Positions 10,631 through 20,584 of a stretch of 64,000 nt of DNA are shown here, piece by piece. Source of the DNA: Clostridia bacterium (GTDB lineage: Bacteria > Bacillota > Clostridia > Oscillospirales > CAG-272); NCBI GenBank assembly GCA_017622085.1, contig JAGARU010000035.1, forward strand, positions 1-64,000, read 5' to 3'. The notes beneath the pieces were generated by a model. That model was not told the DNA's origin and did not search any database. It saw nothing but the letters and a program-made list of their open reading frames with translations. The position numbers and the translations under genes are program-made. How positions within the stretch are numbered: the stretch's first letter is position 1; each line of letters begins with the position of its first letter.

Positions 10631-11983
10631 ATGTTCACAAAGGATAAGAGCTTTTATAAAAACTTTTTCTCCCTATATTGGGTGATCGTACTGCAAAACG
10701 TGATCGTGCTTGGGGTAGGATTGGCAGACAATATTATGATCGGCGCCTACAGCGAGACGTCCCTCGCGGGCGTGGCGGCGGTCAATCAGATCCAGTTTAT
10801 TTATCAACAGCTGATCATGAGCGTGGGCGACGCCCTGGTGGTGCTGGGCTCTCAGTATTGGGGCCAGCGGCGGACGGAGCCCATTAAGCGACTGCTTTCC
10901 ACCGCTCTCTTTACCGGCCTCGGCATCGGAGTGATCCTCTTTACCGTGGCATCCCTTACCCCCACCGGCGTGGTGGGCCTGTTTACGGAGTCGGAGGCCA
11001 TCGTATCGGAGGGCGCATCGTATCTCTCTCTGATCCGCTTCACCTACATACCCTTCGCCCTGACGCAGATCCTTTTAGCCTCTCTCCGGGCGGTAGAACG
11101 GGTCAAGATCGCCTTTGTCACCTCGGTTGGCTCGTTTGTTACCAATTGCGCCATCAATTACGTGCTGATCTTCGGCCGCTTCGGCGCGCCGGAGATGGGC
11201 GTCCGCGGTGCGGCCGTCGGTACGCTCTGCGCCCGCGGATTGGAGCTTTCTCTGGTTATCGGTTATCTGATCCTTCGGGACGACCGGCTGAAGCTTCGCC
11301 TCCGGGACGTGTTTTCCCCCTCCGGGGAGCTTACCCGCGATTTCTTCCGCTCCGGTGCCATGATTATTCTGGCAGGCGGTATGTTCGGTTGCTCCACCGC
11401 CCTGCAAAGCGTGATCCTCGGCCATATGAACGACTATGCCATCGCCGCCAATTCCGCCTCCACCGCCCTCTATCAGGTGCTTAAGGTGGCGGCCGTGGGC
11501 GCTTCCAGCGCGACGGGTATCATCATTGGCAAAACCCTCGGCATGGGTCGAACGGATAAGATCAAGGAGTATACCCGTACCCTGCAGATGATCTTCCTCT
11601 GTGTGGGCGTGTTTATGAGCGTCTCCCTGTTCTTCCTCCGCACACCCGTCCTGTCCCTCTATGACCTGAGCCCGGAAACCCATCGCCTGGCAAACAATTT
11701 CATTCTGATCCTTTGCGTCACCGGCTTCGGTACCGCTTACGAAATGCCCGTGCTGACGGGAATCGTCCGGGGCGGGGGAGACTCGTCCTTCGTGTTTTGG
11801 AACGACCTGGTCAGCATCTGGATGATCGTTTTGCCCTTGTCCTATTGCGCAGCCTTTGTCTTTGGTTGGCCGCCGGAGGCCGTGGTGTTCTGTCTCAATG
11901 CAGACCAGCTGTTCAAATGCGCCGCCGCAGCCATTAAGGCCAACCGCTACCGCTGGATGAAAAAGCTGACGAGAGAATCATAG
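10631..11983 (+). CDS. MATE family efflux transporter
   Basis: A 450-residue polytopic inner-membrane protein with about 12 hydrophobic segments in two pseudo-symmetric halves, the usual MATE size. The N-terminal half has the typical LADNIMIGAYSETSLAGVAA region and a QYWGQRR cytoplasmic loop after the first helices. MATE pumps export drugs or metabolites in exchange for Na+ or H+. GGAGG lies 8 bases before the ATG. It is monocistronic: its own promoter upstream and a hairpin terminator downstream. The substrate is unknown. Confidence 0.92.
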   Translation: MFTKDKSFYKNFFSLYWVIVLQNVIVLGVGLADNIMIGAYSETSLAGVAAVNQIQFIYQQLIMSVGDALVVLGSQYWGQRRTEPIKRLLSTALFTGLGIGVILFTVASLTPTGVVGLFTESEAIVSEGASYLSLIRFTYIPFALTQILLASLRAVERVKIAFVTSVGSFVTNCAINYVLIFGRFGAPEMGVRGAAVGTLCARGLELSLVIGYLILRDDRLKLRLRDVFSPSGELTRDFFRSGAMIILAGGMFGCSTALQSVILGHMNDYAIAANSASTALYQVLKVAAVGASSATGIIIGKTLGMGRTDKIKEYTRTLQMIFLCVGVFMSVSLFFLRTPVLSLYDLSPETHRLANNFILILCVTGFGTAYEMPVLTGIVRGGGDSSFVFWNDLVSIWMIVLPLSYCAAFVFGWPPEAVVFCLNADQLFKCAAAAIKANRYRWMKKLTRES

Positions 11984-12037
11984 CAGGAGCCCCCTCGCGA
12001 AAAGCAAGATCCCCCCGCGTTTATTGACCGATCCATC

Positions 12038-12066
12038 AAAAAAAGCCACGATTTTTCGTGGCTTTT
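12038..12066 (+). terminator. Terminator of the MATE gene
   Basis: Stem AAAAGCCACGA / TCGTGGCTTTT with a short T loop and a trailing T-run. Confidence 0.85.
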
Positions 12067-12082
12067 GCTATGCGTTTTTCTG

Positions 12083-12111
12083 TTGACGGTGGGGGCGGCG
12101 GATGGTAGAAT
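12083..12111 (+). promoter_or_regulatory. Sigma-A promoter for the GH-A type glycosidase
   Basis: -35 TTGACG (12083-12088), 17-base spacer, -10 TAGAAT (12106-12111), 37 bases before the start codon. Confidence 0.75.
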
Positions 12112-12148
12112 GAGGGTAAGATCCCAGTAATATAAAAGGAGATTTATT

Positions 12149-14086
12149 ATGGCTGACATCATCCGCATTACCGAGGAGCATATCATCAACGATAAGGGTT
12201 TTTCCAACCCCTACTGGTTCTTTGCAAACGCCGAAGGACTGGACCCCTTGGCCGATCCTCAGACGGCCGTTCCTGCCTGTGAGCATCGTAAAAACGGCGG
12301 CTGGATGGGCAAATGCCGCATTCGCTTTACGCTGGATCTGGGCGGACTTTGCCGGATCGATTCCGTTGTGGCCGGCGCCGCCGAGGCGGACTGTGCCGTG
12401 CGTGTAAAGGCCGGAACTCCCTTCGCCTACGAATTCGAGGCAGAGGACACCCCTGCGGCCGACGGATGGGTGGAGATCCCCGTTCAGCGTGAAACCCGCT
12501 ATCTGAATCTTTCCTTTGTATATAATAAGGCCCCCAAGGCCATCGTGATCTACGGTGAACGCCTGGAGCCCGAGTGTACCTACCCCGAGGAGCCGGTGCA
12601 TCCCTATGCGCCCCTCGATAAGTTCGTAGGCTCCAACGGCTTTGTAAACGATATGCACGATGTCAATTGCGCCGTCTCCTACATTCGTGAGTACCATACG
12701 TGGAACTGGACGGCCAAGCGCGGCGAGGACGGTCTGGCCGTTCTTGCGGCGAACCCCTCTGCCAACGGCGGCCGTTGGGATTTTGACGAGTATTATAAGA
12801 GATGCCACGACGATGGCATCAGCGTGATCCCCACCCTCCAGGCCGACAACTCCGGCCGGGAATTCTTTGGCGAGCGCCACTTCTGTAAGCCCGCTGAGCG
12901 GATGGACGACACCGAGGATCCGAGCGACTACCGCCTCTATGCCTCCATGGTGTACCAGTTTGCCGCCCGCTACGGCTCAAATAAGAACGTAGACCCCGCC
13001 ACCATCCGGGTCACCGAGGACAACGAGCCTCTGGTGGGTCTCGGTTACCTTGAGGGCGCCGAGTTCTTGAACGAGCCCGACGGCTGGTGGATGGACCGCA
13101 CCGCCTACTATACCCCCTTTGAGCTGGCCGCCTTCCTCTCCGCCTGCTACGACGGTCACGAGGGAACCATGGGCGTTGGCTTCGGCGCTAAGTGCGCGGA
13201 CCCCAATTTCCGCGTCAGCATGAGCGGCCTTGCAACGGTGGAGGCCTTCTGGGTCAAGGCCATGCACTTCTGGGCAAAATTCAACCGTAAGGATGGAAAG
13301 CTCCCCTTCGATATTATCAACATTCACCACTATTGCACCAAGGTGGTCAACACCAGCGAGGTGGTGGACGCCAATACCGCCGGCCGCGACATGGGCGATA
13401 CCGTGTTCATGGGCGTGTCCCCGGAGGAGGGCGATATCGTTGGTGAAGTCGCCGGTATGGTTAAGTACCGCAACACCTATTGCCCCGACCTTGAGATCTG
13501 GCTGACGGAGTTCGGCTGGGATACCAATCAGGACTACCGCACGGATATGTCCGCTCACGCCTATGGCCCGTACACCCCCCGTGAGGTACAGGCCATGTGG
13601 CTGCTCCGCGAATATCTGGTGCTGACGCCCTACATTGACCGCGCGGCCATGTTCATGTCCCGCGACTGCCTGCCCGAGGATAAGGCGGTGGGCAAGTTCG
13701 GCTCCAGCGGCATGGTGACCAATCCCATTGAGGTGGACTGGAAGCACTGCATCGGCGGCAACAAAAAGAACTCCTACTATCACATCTTCACCCTGAACCG
13801 CATCCTGCAGGGCTGCACCTTTGCGGAGTTTGTGCCCTCCGGCAACGCAAACGTGAATATTTACCGCTTCGTCACCGGGGACGGCAAGAGCCGCTACGCG
13901 CTCTGGTGCCATACGGCGGATAACGTCCGCGTGCCCGGCCTCCAGCTCCCCGTTTCCGGCGCGGAATACACCCTCGTTACTCCTGCCTACAACGAGTGCC
14001 TCGGCATCCGTACGCCCCTCGCCGTCAAGGACAGCAAGGTGACTGTGGACGTCTCCGAGCAGCCCGTGTTCGTTCTTGAAGTGTAA
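12149..14086 (+). CDS. Glycoside hydrolase, clan GH-A type (GH39-like)
   Basis: A 645-residue protein without a signal peptide. The first ~150 residues read like a beta-sandwich with a discoidin-like segment (RFTLDLGGLCRIDSVV), followed by a TIM-barrel region of about 350 residues and a small C-terminal beta domain. The two carboxylates expected for a retaining clan GH-A enzyme are visible: Glu309 in EFLNEPDGWW (acid/base) and Glu454 in IWLTEFGWDT (nucleophile). These contexts resemble GH39, GH5 and GH30 relatives; I cannot assign a family with certainty. AAAGGAG lies 9 bases before the ATG. It is a single-gene unit with its own promoter and terminator. The substrate is unknown. Confidence 0.8.
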   Translation: MADIIRITEEHIINDKGFSNPYWFFANAEGLDPLADPQTAVPACEHRKNGGWMGKCRIRFTLDLGGLCRIDSVVAGAAEADCAVRVKAGTPFAYEFEAEDTPAADGWVEIPVQRETRYLNLSFVYNKAPKAIVIYGERLEPECTYPEEPVHPYAPLDKFVGSNGFVNDMHDVNCAVSYIREYHTWNWTAKRGEDGLAVLAANPSANGGRWDFDEYYKRCHDDGISVIPTLQADNSGREFFGERHFCKPAERMDDTEDPSDYRLYASMVYQFAARYGSNKNVDPATIRVTEDNEPLVGLGYLEGAEFLNEPDGWWMDRTAYYTPFELAAFLSACYDGHEGTMGVGFGAKCADPNFRVSMSGLATVEAFWVKAMHFWAKFNRKDGKLPFDIINIHHYCTKVVNTSEVVDANTAGRDMGDTVFMGVSPEEGDIVGEVAGMVKYRNTYCPDLEIWLTEFGWDTNQDYRTDMSAHAYGPYTPREVQAMWLLREYLVLTPYIDRAAMFMSRDCLPEDKAVGKFGSSGMVTNPIEVDWKHCIGGNKKNSYYHIFTLNRILQGCTFAEFVPSGNANVNIYRFVTGDGKSRYALWCHTADNVRVPGLQLPVSGAEYTLVTPAYNECLGIRTPLAVKDSKVTVDVSEQPVFVLEV

Positions 14087-14146
14087 TTAAGCCGGCGCGC
14101 CGCTTGCGCTGCCAATCTCGCATATAATAATATAATGTACAATAGG

Positions 14147-14190
14147 AAGGCCGTCACCGATCCTCATTTTGGGGTCGGGGCGGCTTTCTT
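14147..14190 (+). terminator. Probable terminator of the glycosidase gene
   Basis: An imperfect stem (AAGGCCG...CCGA / TCGG...CGGCTTT, 14147-14163 with 14173-14187) is followed by TCTTT. Confidence 0.6.
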
Positions 14191-14287
14191 TCCGGCAAGG
14201 CGATCCCGCCCGCGGATTTGGGGGAATTGCATGGCTGAAAAATGCGAAAATGACGCAAAAATGTGCAAAAAACAAGCAAAATCACCC

Positions 14288-14316
14288 TTGACACGGGATT
14301 GCAAAAGTGGTATAAT
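14288..14316 (+). promoter_or_regulatory. Full-consensus sigma-A promoter for rpmG-secE-nusG-rplKA
   Basis: TTGACA (14288-14293), exactly 17 bases, TATAAT (14311-14316). This is the strongest-looking promoter in the window, as expected for a translation and transcription operon. Confidence 0.92.
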
Positions 14317-14323
14317 GGGACTA

Positions 14324-14347
14324 CCTCTGGCAGAGGGTTCTTTTTTT
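14324..14347 (+). promoter_or_regulatory. Short hairpin plus T-run at the very start of the rpmG leader
   Basis: CCTCT-GGC-AGAGG (14324-14336) followed by GTTC and seven T begins within about 5 bases of the predicted transcription start. The stem is only 5 bp. It could cause pausing or partial early termination in the ~150-base untranslated leader (to 14471), or be accidental. The rest of the leader shows no feature I can name. Confidence 0.35.
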
Positions 14348-14471
14348 GCGCTCAAAAGCAGAAAAAGTTCTTAGGGCTTTTCCTCTGCACCGAGGGAGGT
14401 ACAACGCCGCGCAAGCGGACACAAAATTCATGGGACTGCGGTCTCAAATAAATCGGGAGGTGCCGAAAAAA

Positions 14472-14621
14472 ATGAGAGTCAAGATCACTTTGGCTTGCAG
14501 CGAATGCAAGCAGCGTAATTACGACACGAAGAAGAATAAGAAGAATGACCCTGACAGACTTGAGATGAACAAGTACTGCCGCTTCTGCCGTAAGCACACT
14601 TTGCACAAGGAAACTAAGTAA
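14472..14621 (+). CDS. rpmG: Ribosomal protein L33 (bL33)
   Basis: A 49-residue protein of the large ribosomal subunit. It has the family sequence around [18 protein letters not shown] and two CxxC pairs (CSEC and CRFC), so it is the zinc-binding form of L33. GGGAGG lies 11 bases before the ATG; longer in-frame extensions upstream lack a ribosome-binding site. It leads the operon with secE 12 bases downstream, the standard arrangement in Firmicutes. Confidence 0.95.
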   Translation: MRVKITLACSECKQRNYDTKKNKKNDPDRLEMNKYCRFCRKHTLHKETK

Positions 14622-14633
14622 GGGGGTAGAACG

Positions 14634-14864
14634 ATGGCAAACAACGAAGTAAAGAAGGACAAAAAGCCCGGCTTTGGTTCTAAGATCAAGGCATTTTTCA
14701 AAAGCCTGAAGGGCGAGTTCCGTAAGATCGTTTGGGCTTCCCACAAATCCACTTTGAAGAATTCCCTTATCGTATTGGTAGGCGCAGTCGTAATTGCAGT
14801 TGTAATCGGCTTGCTCGACTGGGGCTTCACCGCAGGCTTCACTTTCCTCGGAAAGGTATTCTGA
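14634..14864 (+). CDS. secE: Preprotein translocase subunit SecE
   Basis: A 76-residue single-span inner-membrane protein that clamps the SecY channel. A basic cytoplasmic N-terminus (residues 1-40, FRKIVWASHKSTLKNS matching the family amphipathic helix) is followed by one transmembrane helix (about 44-70). The length is normal for Gram-positive SecE. It lies between rpmG and nusG, its conserved place. Confidence 0.95.
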   Translation: MANNEVKKDKKPGFGSKIKAFFKSLKGEFRKIVWASHKSTLKNSLIVLVGAVVIAVVIGLLDWGFTAGFTFLGKVF

Positions 14865-14874
14865 GGGCTGAGCG

Positions 14875-15423
14875 ATGAGCGATATTGAGGAACTCAGCAA
14901 AGCCGGTGCGAGATGGTATGTCGCACATACCTACTCCGGCTATGAAAACAAGGTAAAGACCAACATTGAGAAAATCGTAGAAAACAGAGGACTGGGCGAC
15001 TTGATCTTCGACGTTCGCGTACCGGTTGAGATCACCAAAGAGGTGGACGAAAACGGCGTGGAGAAGGAAGTAGAGACCAAGCTGTTCCCCTGTTACGTTC
15101 TGATCAAGATGATCATGAACGACGAGAGCTGGCATGTGGTCCGCAACATCAGCGGCGTGACCGGATTTGTCGGCCCGGGATCCAAGCCCGTACCGCTTAC
15201 GGCCGCGGAGGCGAAGGCGCTTTGCGTTGACGTCCGCGAGACCAAGCGCACCTTTGCCATTGGCGATCTGGTTGAGATCGTTGAGGGCGTATTCAAGGGC
15301 TACAGCGGCAAGATCGGCGATATCTCAGCTGAGACCGATGAGGTAACGGTTATCGTTCCTACCGTAGGACGAGACATGCCCATCCGTCTTGAGACCCGCT
15401 TCATCCGCAAAAAAGAAGACTGA
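14875..15423 (+). CDS. nusG: Transcription termination/antitermination protein NusG
   Basis: A 182-residue elongation factor that binds RNA polymerase and couples it to Rho or the ribosome. The N-terminal NGN domain has ARWYVAHTYSGYENKVK (residues 12-28) and FPCYVLIKM, and the KOW domain near the C-terminus contains GDLVEIVEGVFKGYSGKI (about 126-143). It starts 10 bases after secE and is followed by rplK after a structured spacer. Confidence 0.96.
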   Translation: MSDIEELSKAGARWYVAHTYSGYENKVKTNIEKIVENRGLGDLIFDVRVPVEITKEVDENGVEKEVETKLFPCYVLIKMIMNDESWHVVRNISGVTGFVGPGSKPVPLTAAEAKALCVDVRETKRTFAIGDLVEIVEGVFKGYSGKIGDISAETDEVTVIVPTVGRDMPIRLETRFIRKKED

Positions 15424-15436
15424 TAAAATTAGATTG

Positions 15437-15500
15437 GCGGCTCGGACGAAGCCGCACGTGGGAGGAAGAAAAATTTTTGAATTCTTCCGTAGAAAACCAC
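15437..15500 (+). promoter_or_regulatory. Candidate ribosomal protein L1 autoregulatory mRNA site
   Basis: Two hairpins fill the nusG-rplK spacer. The first is GCGGCT/AGCCGC (15437-15442 with 15450-15455). The second has an inner stem GGAAGAA/TTCTTCC (15464-15470 with 15482-15488) and an outer GTGG/CCAC (15458-15461 with 15497-15500), separated by an asymmetric internal loop with GA on the 5' side. L1 represses the rplKA mRNA by binding a mimic of its 23S rRNA site upstream of rplK; position and shape agree, but binding is inferred. Confidence 0.5.
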
Positions 15501-15517
15501 TTTGGAGGTAAATAATC

Positions 15518-15943
15518 ATGGCTAAGAAAATTCAGGGTTACATCAAGCTCCAGCTCCCTGCAGGTAAGGCTACTCCTCAGCCCCCCGTAGGTCCTGCACT
15601 CGGTCAGTACGGTGTATCCATCCCCAACTTCACCAAAGAGTTCAATGAAAGAACCAAGAATGACATCGGCCTTATCATCCCCGTTGTTATTACTGTATAC
15701 GCAGACCGTTCCTTCACCTTCATCACCAAGACTCCCCCTGCAGCCGTTCTGATCAAGAAGGCAGCCGGCATTGAGACTGCATCCGGTACTCCCAACAAGA
15801 CCAAGGTTGCATCCCTCACCAAGGCACAGGTAGAGAAGATCGCACAGACCAAGATGCCCGACCTTAACGCAGGTTCTCTTGAGGCGGCAATGAGCATGGT
15901 AGCCGGAACCGCACGCAGCATGGGCGTTACCGTTGAAGAATAA
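15518..15943 (+). CDS. rplK: Ribosomal protein L11 (uL11)
   Basis: A 141-residue protein of the GTPase-associated centre. It has the conserved opening [20 protein letters not shown] with GPALGQYGV, and the C-terminal rRNA-binding domain with AKTKMPDLN-type sequence (here [20 protein letters not shown]). TTTGGAGGT lies 9 bases before the ATG. Its methyltransferase, prmA, is encoded about 6 kb downstream. It is co-transcribed with rplA. Confidence 0.97.
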   Translation: MAKKIQGYIKLQLPAGKATPQPPVGPALGQYGVSIPNFTKEFNERTKNDIGLIIPVVITVYADRSFTFITKTPPAAVLIKKAAGIETASGTPNKTKVASLTKAQVEKIAQTKMPDLNAGSLEAAMSMVAGTARSMGVTVEE

Positions 15944-15958
15944 GGGAGGACTCAGACG

Positions 15959-16648
15959 ATGAAAATGGGAAAGAAATATATTGAGAGCGCAAAGCTCGTA
16001 GATTCCGCAAAGCTTTATGAGACTGCAGAAGCAATGCAGCTCGCTTGCGACACTTCCAAGGCAAAGTTTGACGAGACCATTGAGGTTCACGTTCGCCTTG
16101 GCGTTGACTCCCGTCACGCAGACCAGCAGGTTCGTGGCGCGGTAGTTCTTCCTAACGGAACCGGTAAGAAGGTTCGTACCCTCGTATTCGCACGTGGCGA
16201 CAAGGCACAGGCTGCTCTTGACGCAGGCGCTGACTACGTAGGTGCTGAGGATTACGTAGAGAAGATCCAGAAGGAAAACTGGTTCGATTTCGACGTAGTT
16301 ATCGCTACTCCCGACATGATGGGCGTTATCGGCCGTCTTGGTAAGGTGCTTGGTCCTAAGGGACTTATGCCCAACCCCAAGGCTGGTACCGTTACCCCCG
16401 ATGCTGCACGTGCAGTAACCGAGGCTAAGGCAGGTAAGATCGAGTACCGTCTTGACAAGGCGAACATCATCCACTGCCCCATCGGTAAGGCTTCCTTCGG
16501 CGCTGAGAAGCTCAGCGAGAACTTCGTAACCCTCATGGGTGCGATCATCAAGGCTAAGCCCGCCGCTGCAAAGGGTCAGTACATCAAGAGCTGCGTTGTA
16601 GCTTCCACGATGGGCCCTGGCATCAAGGTTAACGCTGCTAAGCTTTAA
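15959..16648 (+). CDS. rplA: Ribosomal protein L1 (uL1)
   Basis: A 229-residue protein of the L1 stalk and translational repressor of its own operon. The family features are [19 protein letters not shown], the [22 protein letters not shown] block (about 112-133), and [15 protein letters not shown] precedes the ATG by 9 bases. It is the last gene of the unit; rplJ and rplL do not follow, since two strong terminators close the operon, so in this genome rplJL lies elsewhere or has been separated. Confidence 0.97.
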   Translation: MKMGKKYIESAKLVDSAKLYETAEAMQLACDTSKAKFDETIEVHVRLGVDSRHADQQVRGAVVLPNGTGKKVRTLVFARGDKAQAALDAGADYVGAEDYVEKIQKENWFDFDVVIATPDMMGVIGRLGKVLGPKGLMPNPKAGTVTPDAARAVTEAKAGKIEYRLDKANIIHCPIGKASFGAEKLSENFVTLMGAIIKAKPAAAKGQYIKSCVVASTMGPGIKVNAAKL

Positions 16649-16658
16649 TCAAACTTCA

Positions 16659-16697
16659 ATTCGCGCGATGCTCACGTAGCATCGCGCGAATTTTTTT
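16659..16697 (+). terminator. First terminator after rplA
   Basis: A 14-bp perfect stem ATTCGCGCGATGCT / AGCATCGCGCGAAT with a 5-base loop is followed by seven T. Confidence 0.95.
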
Positions 16698-16700
16698 CGG

Positions 16701-16748
16701 GGGAGAGTGCCGGACGGCAAGGCCGTTGGCACTCTCCTTTTTTTTTTG
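16701..16748 (+). terminator. Second, tandem terminator after rplA
   Basis: Stem GGAGAGTGCC / GGCACTCTCC with an inner GACGGC/GCCGTT-like helix is followed by about eleven T. It insulates the heat-shock operon from the strong ribosomal promoter. Confidence 0.95.
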
Positions 16749-16793
16749 CTTGGCACGTTCACAAAATGTTAACAATAAAGTTCAATATTGTTC

Positions 16794-16822
16794 TTGACTT
16801 TGGGCATACATAATGGTAAATT
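16794..16822 (+). promoter_or_regulatory. Sigma-A promoter of the hrcA operon
   Basis: -35 TTGACT (16794-16799), 17-base spacer, -10 TAAATT (16817-16822), placing the start of transcription just before the CIRCE element. Confidence 0.7.
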
Positions 16823-16833
16823 TAATATGCGGT

Positions 16834-16860
16834 TTAGCACTTGATCCTTTTGAGTGCTAA
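16834..16860 (+). promoter_or_regulatory. CIRCE operator (HrcA binding site)
   Basis: TTAGCACTT-N9-GAGTGCTAA differs from the canonical inverted repeat at one base of the left arm. It lies in the early transcribed region of the hrcA operon, the usual place for HrcA autorepression of class I heat-shock genes. Confidence 0.95.
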
Positions 16861-16938
16861 AACCGAAACGGAAAAAGTACTTGCTTTTTAGCAGTTGAAA
16901 CTTTTAACCGCCGAACGAGCGGAGAAGGAGGGAAGGGA

Positions 16939-18015
16939 ATGGAGCTTTACGATGCCCGCATGGGCGAGCGAAAACGCGCGATCCTGAAAGCCATCATTGA
17001 GGCTCATATCCAGTACGGCGAGCCGGTTGGCTCCAAGTATCTGGCGGATCACGCCAACATTACCTGTTCTCCTGCCACCATCCGCAACGAAATGGCGGAG
17101 CTGGAGGCGCTGGGCTATCTGGAGCAGCCCCACACCTCCTCGGGACGCGTCCCGTCGGAGCAGGGCTACCGCTTCTACGTGGACTCCCTGATCCAGGATT
17201 ATAAGATTACCACTCTGGAAGCGCAGCAGATCAGCTCCATGCTCCACGCCAAGCTGTCGGAGATCGACAAGATCCTTGAGCAAGCCACCAAGGTTGCCTC
17301 TTCCATGACCAACTATACCGCTCTGGCGGTAAAGGCGGCCTCGGCCTCCATGACCGTTACCCGGTTTGAGACCATTTATCTGGATGAGTACACCTTCCTG
17401 CTGGTCATGCTCACCTCCCAAGGCTCGCCCAAGACCAAAACGGTCAAGGTGCCCCTGCCCGTCACCCCGGAGGAGCTCGTGGGACTGTGCCGCGCCATGA
17501 ACCATCATCTGGCCGGTATCCCCGCCGAGCGAATGGTTCTACCGGTTATGATGGCCGTGGCAGAAGCCGCCGGCGTCAACGAAACGGTGGTAAACGCCGC
17601 CATGCGCGCGGTGTACGAGGTGCTCTCCGAGGCGGAGGGCGGTTCCCTTAAGCTGGGCGGTGTAGATCACCTGCTCCGCTATCCGGAGTACAACGACGTG
17701 GAAAAGCTCAAGCAGATGCTCTCCATGTTCGAGCGGAAGGACGACCTGATCGCCGCCATGAAGAGTGACGGAGACCGGATGAACGATGACGTCCGTGTGA
17801 TCATCGGATCGGAAAATTCCGTGGACGTTATGAGCAATTCAGCCCTGGTGCTGAAAAACGTGCGGGTAGGAGGCCAGGTGGTGGGAACCATCGGCATCAT
17901 CGGCCCGTGCCGAATGGATTATTCCAAGGTCATCGCCTTGGTGGATCGCCTGTCCGACGGCATCAACGAAATGCTGGGCGGCAATCTGCTGGGAGACGGC
18001 AAGCATAACCGCTGA
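16939..18015 (+). CDS. hrcA: Heat-inducible transcription repressor HrcA
   Basis: A 358-residue repressor that binds CIRCE and is kept active by GroE. The N-terminal winged helix has VGSKYLADHANITCSPATIRNEMAELEALGYLEQPHTSSGRVPS-type sequence (about 30-75), the most conserved stretch of the family, and the GAF-like and C-terminal dimer domains follow; the length is normal. AGGAGGGAAGGG lies before the ATG. It is first in hrcA-grpE-dnaK-dnaJ-prmA and, by the CIRCE site, controls its own operon. Confidence 0.96.
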   Translation: MELYDARMGERKRAILKAIIEAHIQYGEPVGSKYLADHANITCSPATIRNEMAELEALGYLEQPHTSSGRVPSEQGYRFYVDSLIQDYKITTLEAQQISSMLHAKLSEIDKILEQATKVASSMTNYTALAVKAASASMTVTRFETIYLDEYTFLLVMLTSQGSPKTKTVKVPLPVTPEELVGLCRAMNHHLAGIPAERMVLPVMMAVAEAAGVNETVVNAAMRAVYEVLSEAEGGSLKLGGVDHLLRYPEYNDVEKLKQMLSMFERKDDLIAAMKSDGDRMNDDVRVIIGSENSVDVMSNSALVLKNVRVGGQVVGTIGIIGPCRMDYSKVIALVDRLSDGINEMLGGNLLGDGKHNR

Positions 18016-18046
18016 CCTTGTGAGAAGATAGAAAGGAACGAACGGA

Positions 18047-18604
18047 ATGGCAGAAACCGAGAACAAGAATCCGGCGGAGGAGGTAAAGACCGAGCCCGCC
18101 GAGAAGAATACGGAAAAGAAAGAAAAGAAAAAGGACGAGATCGCCCGTCTGAACACCGAGCTGGAGGCGGCCAAGACCGCCCTTGCCGAGGCCATGAAAA
18201 AGCAGACGGAGGATAACGACAAGTATCTTCGTCTGGCGGCGGAGTACGACAACTTCCGACGCCGCAGTGTGAAGGAGAGAGAGGGGCTTTACGCCGACGC
18301 TTACGCCGAGGCCGTGAAGCAGCTGCTTCCCATCCTTGATAACTTTGAGCGCGCGGCGGCGTATTCCTCCGGGGACGCGCTGGCGGACGGCGTAAAAATG
18401 ATCCTTAAGGGCGTGCCCGAGGCCCTGTCCAAAATGGGCGTGACCGAGATCGAGTGCAAGACCTTCGATCCCAACCTGCATAACGCCGTTATGCACGTGG
18501 AGGATGAGGCCTATGGCGAGGGTGAGATCGTGGAGGTCCTTCAAAAGGGCTACATCCGCGGCGACAAGGTCATCCGCTACGCTATGGTTAAGGTAGCAAA
18601 CTGA
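18047..18604 (+). CDS. grpE: Nucleotide exchange factor GrpE
   Basis: A 185-residue cochaperone that releases ADP from DnaK. A charged, low-complexity N-terminus (1-40, many Glu/Lys/Pro) leads into the long dimerisation coiled coil (about 40-95, including KYLRLAAEYDNFRRR) and the C-terminal beta domain that contacts DnaK (VEVLQKGYIRGDKVIRYAMV). Size and order are typical. It is the second gene of the heat-shock operon, 31 bases after hrcA. Confidence 0.96.
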   Translation: MAETENKNPAEEVKTEPAEKNTEKKEKKKDEIARLNTELEAAKTALAEAMKKQTEDNDKYLRLAAEYDNFRRRSVKEREGLYADAYAEAVKQLLPILDNFERAAAYSSGDALADGVKMILKGVPEALSKMGVTEIECKTFDPNLHNAVMHVEDEAYGEGEIVEVLQKGYIRGDKVIRYAMVKVAN

Positions 18605-18634
18605 ATAAGAGCACAAATTTAATTATATAAATAA

Positions 18635-20491
<1,857 letters not shown>

Positions 20492-20584
20492 TAAACGATG
20501 CGGAAAAGTACGGGGCAGAATCTGCTCCGTACTTATGCCGTATTATGAGAGACAAGCATCCAATTGGAGGATACGAAGCAAACC

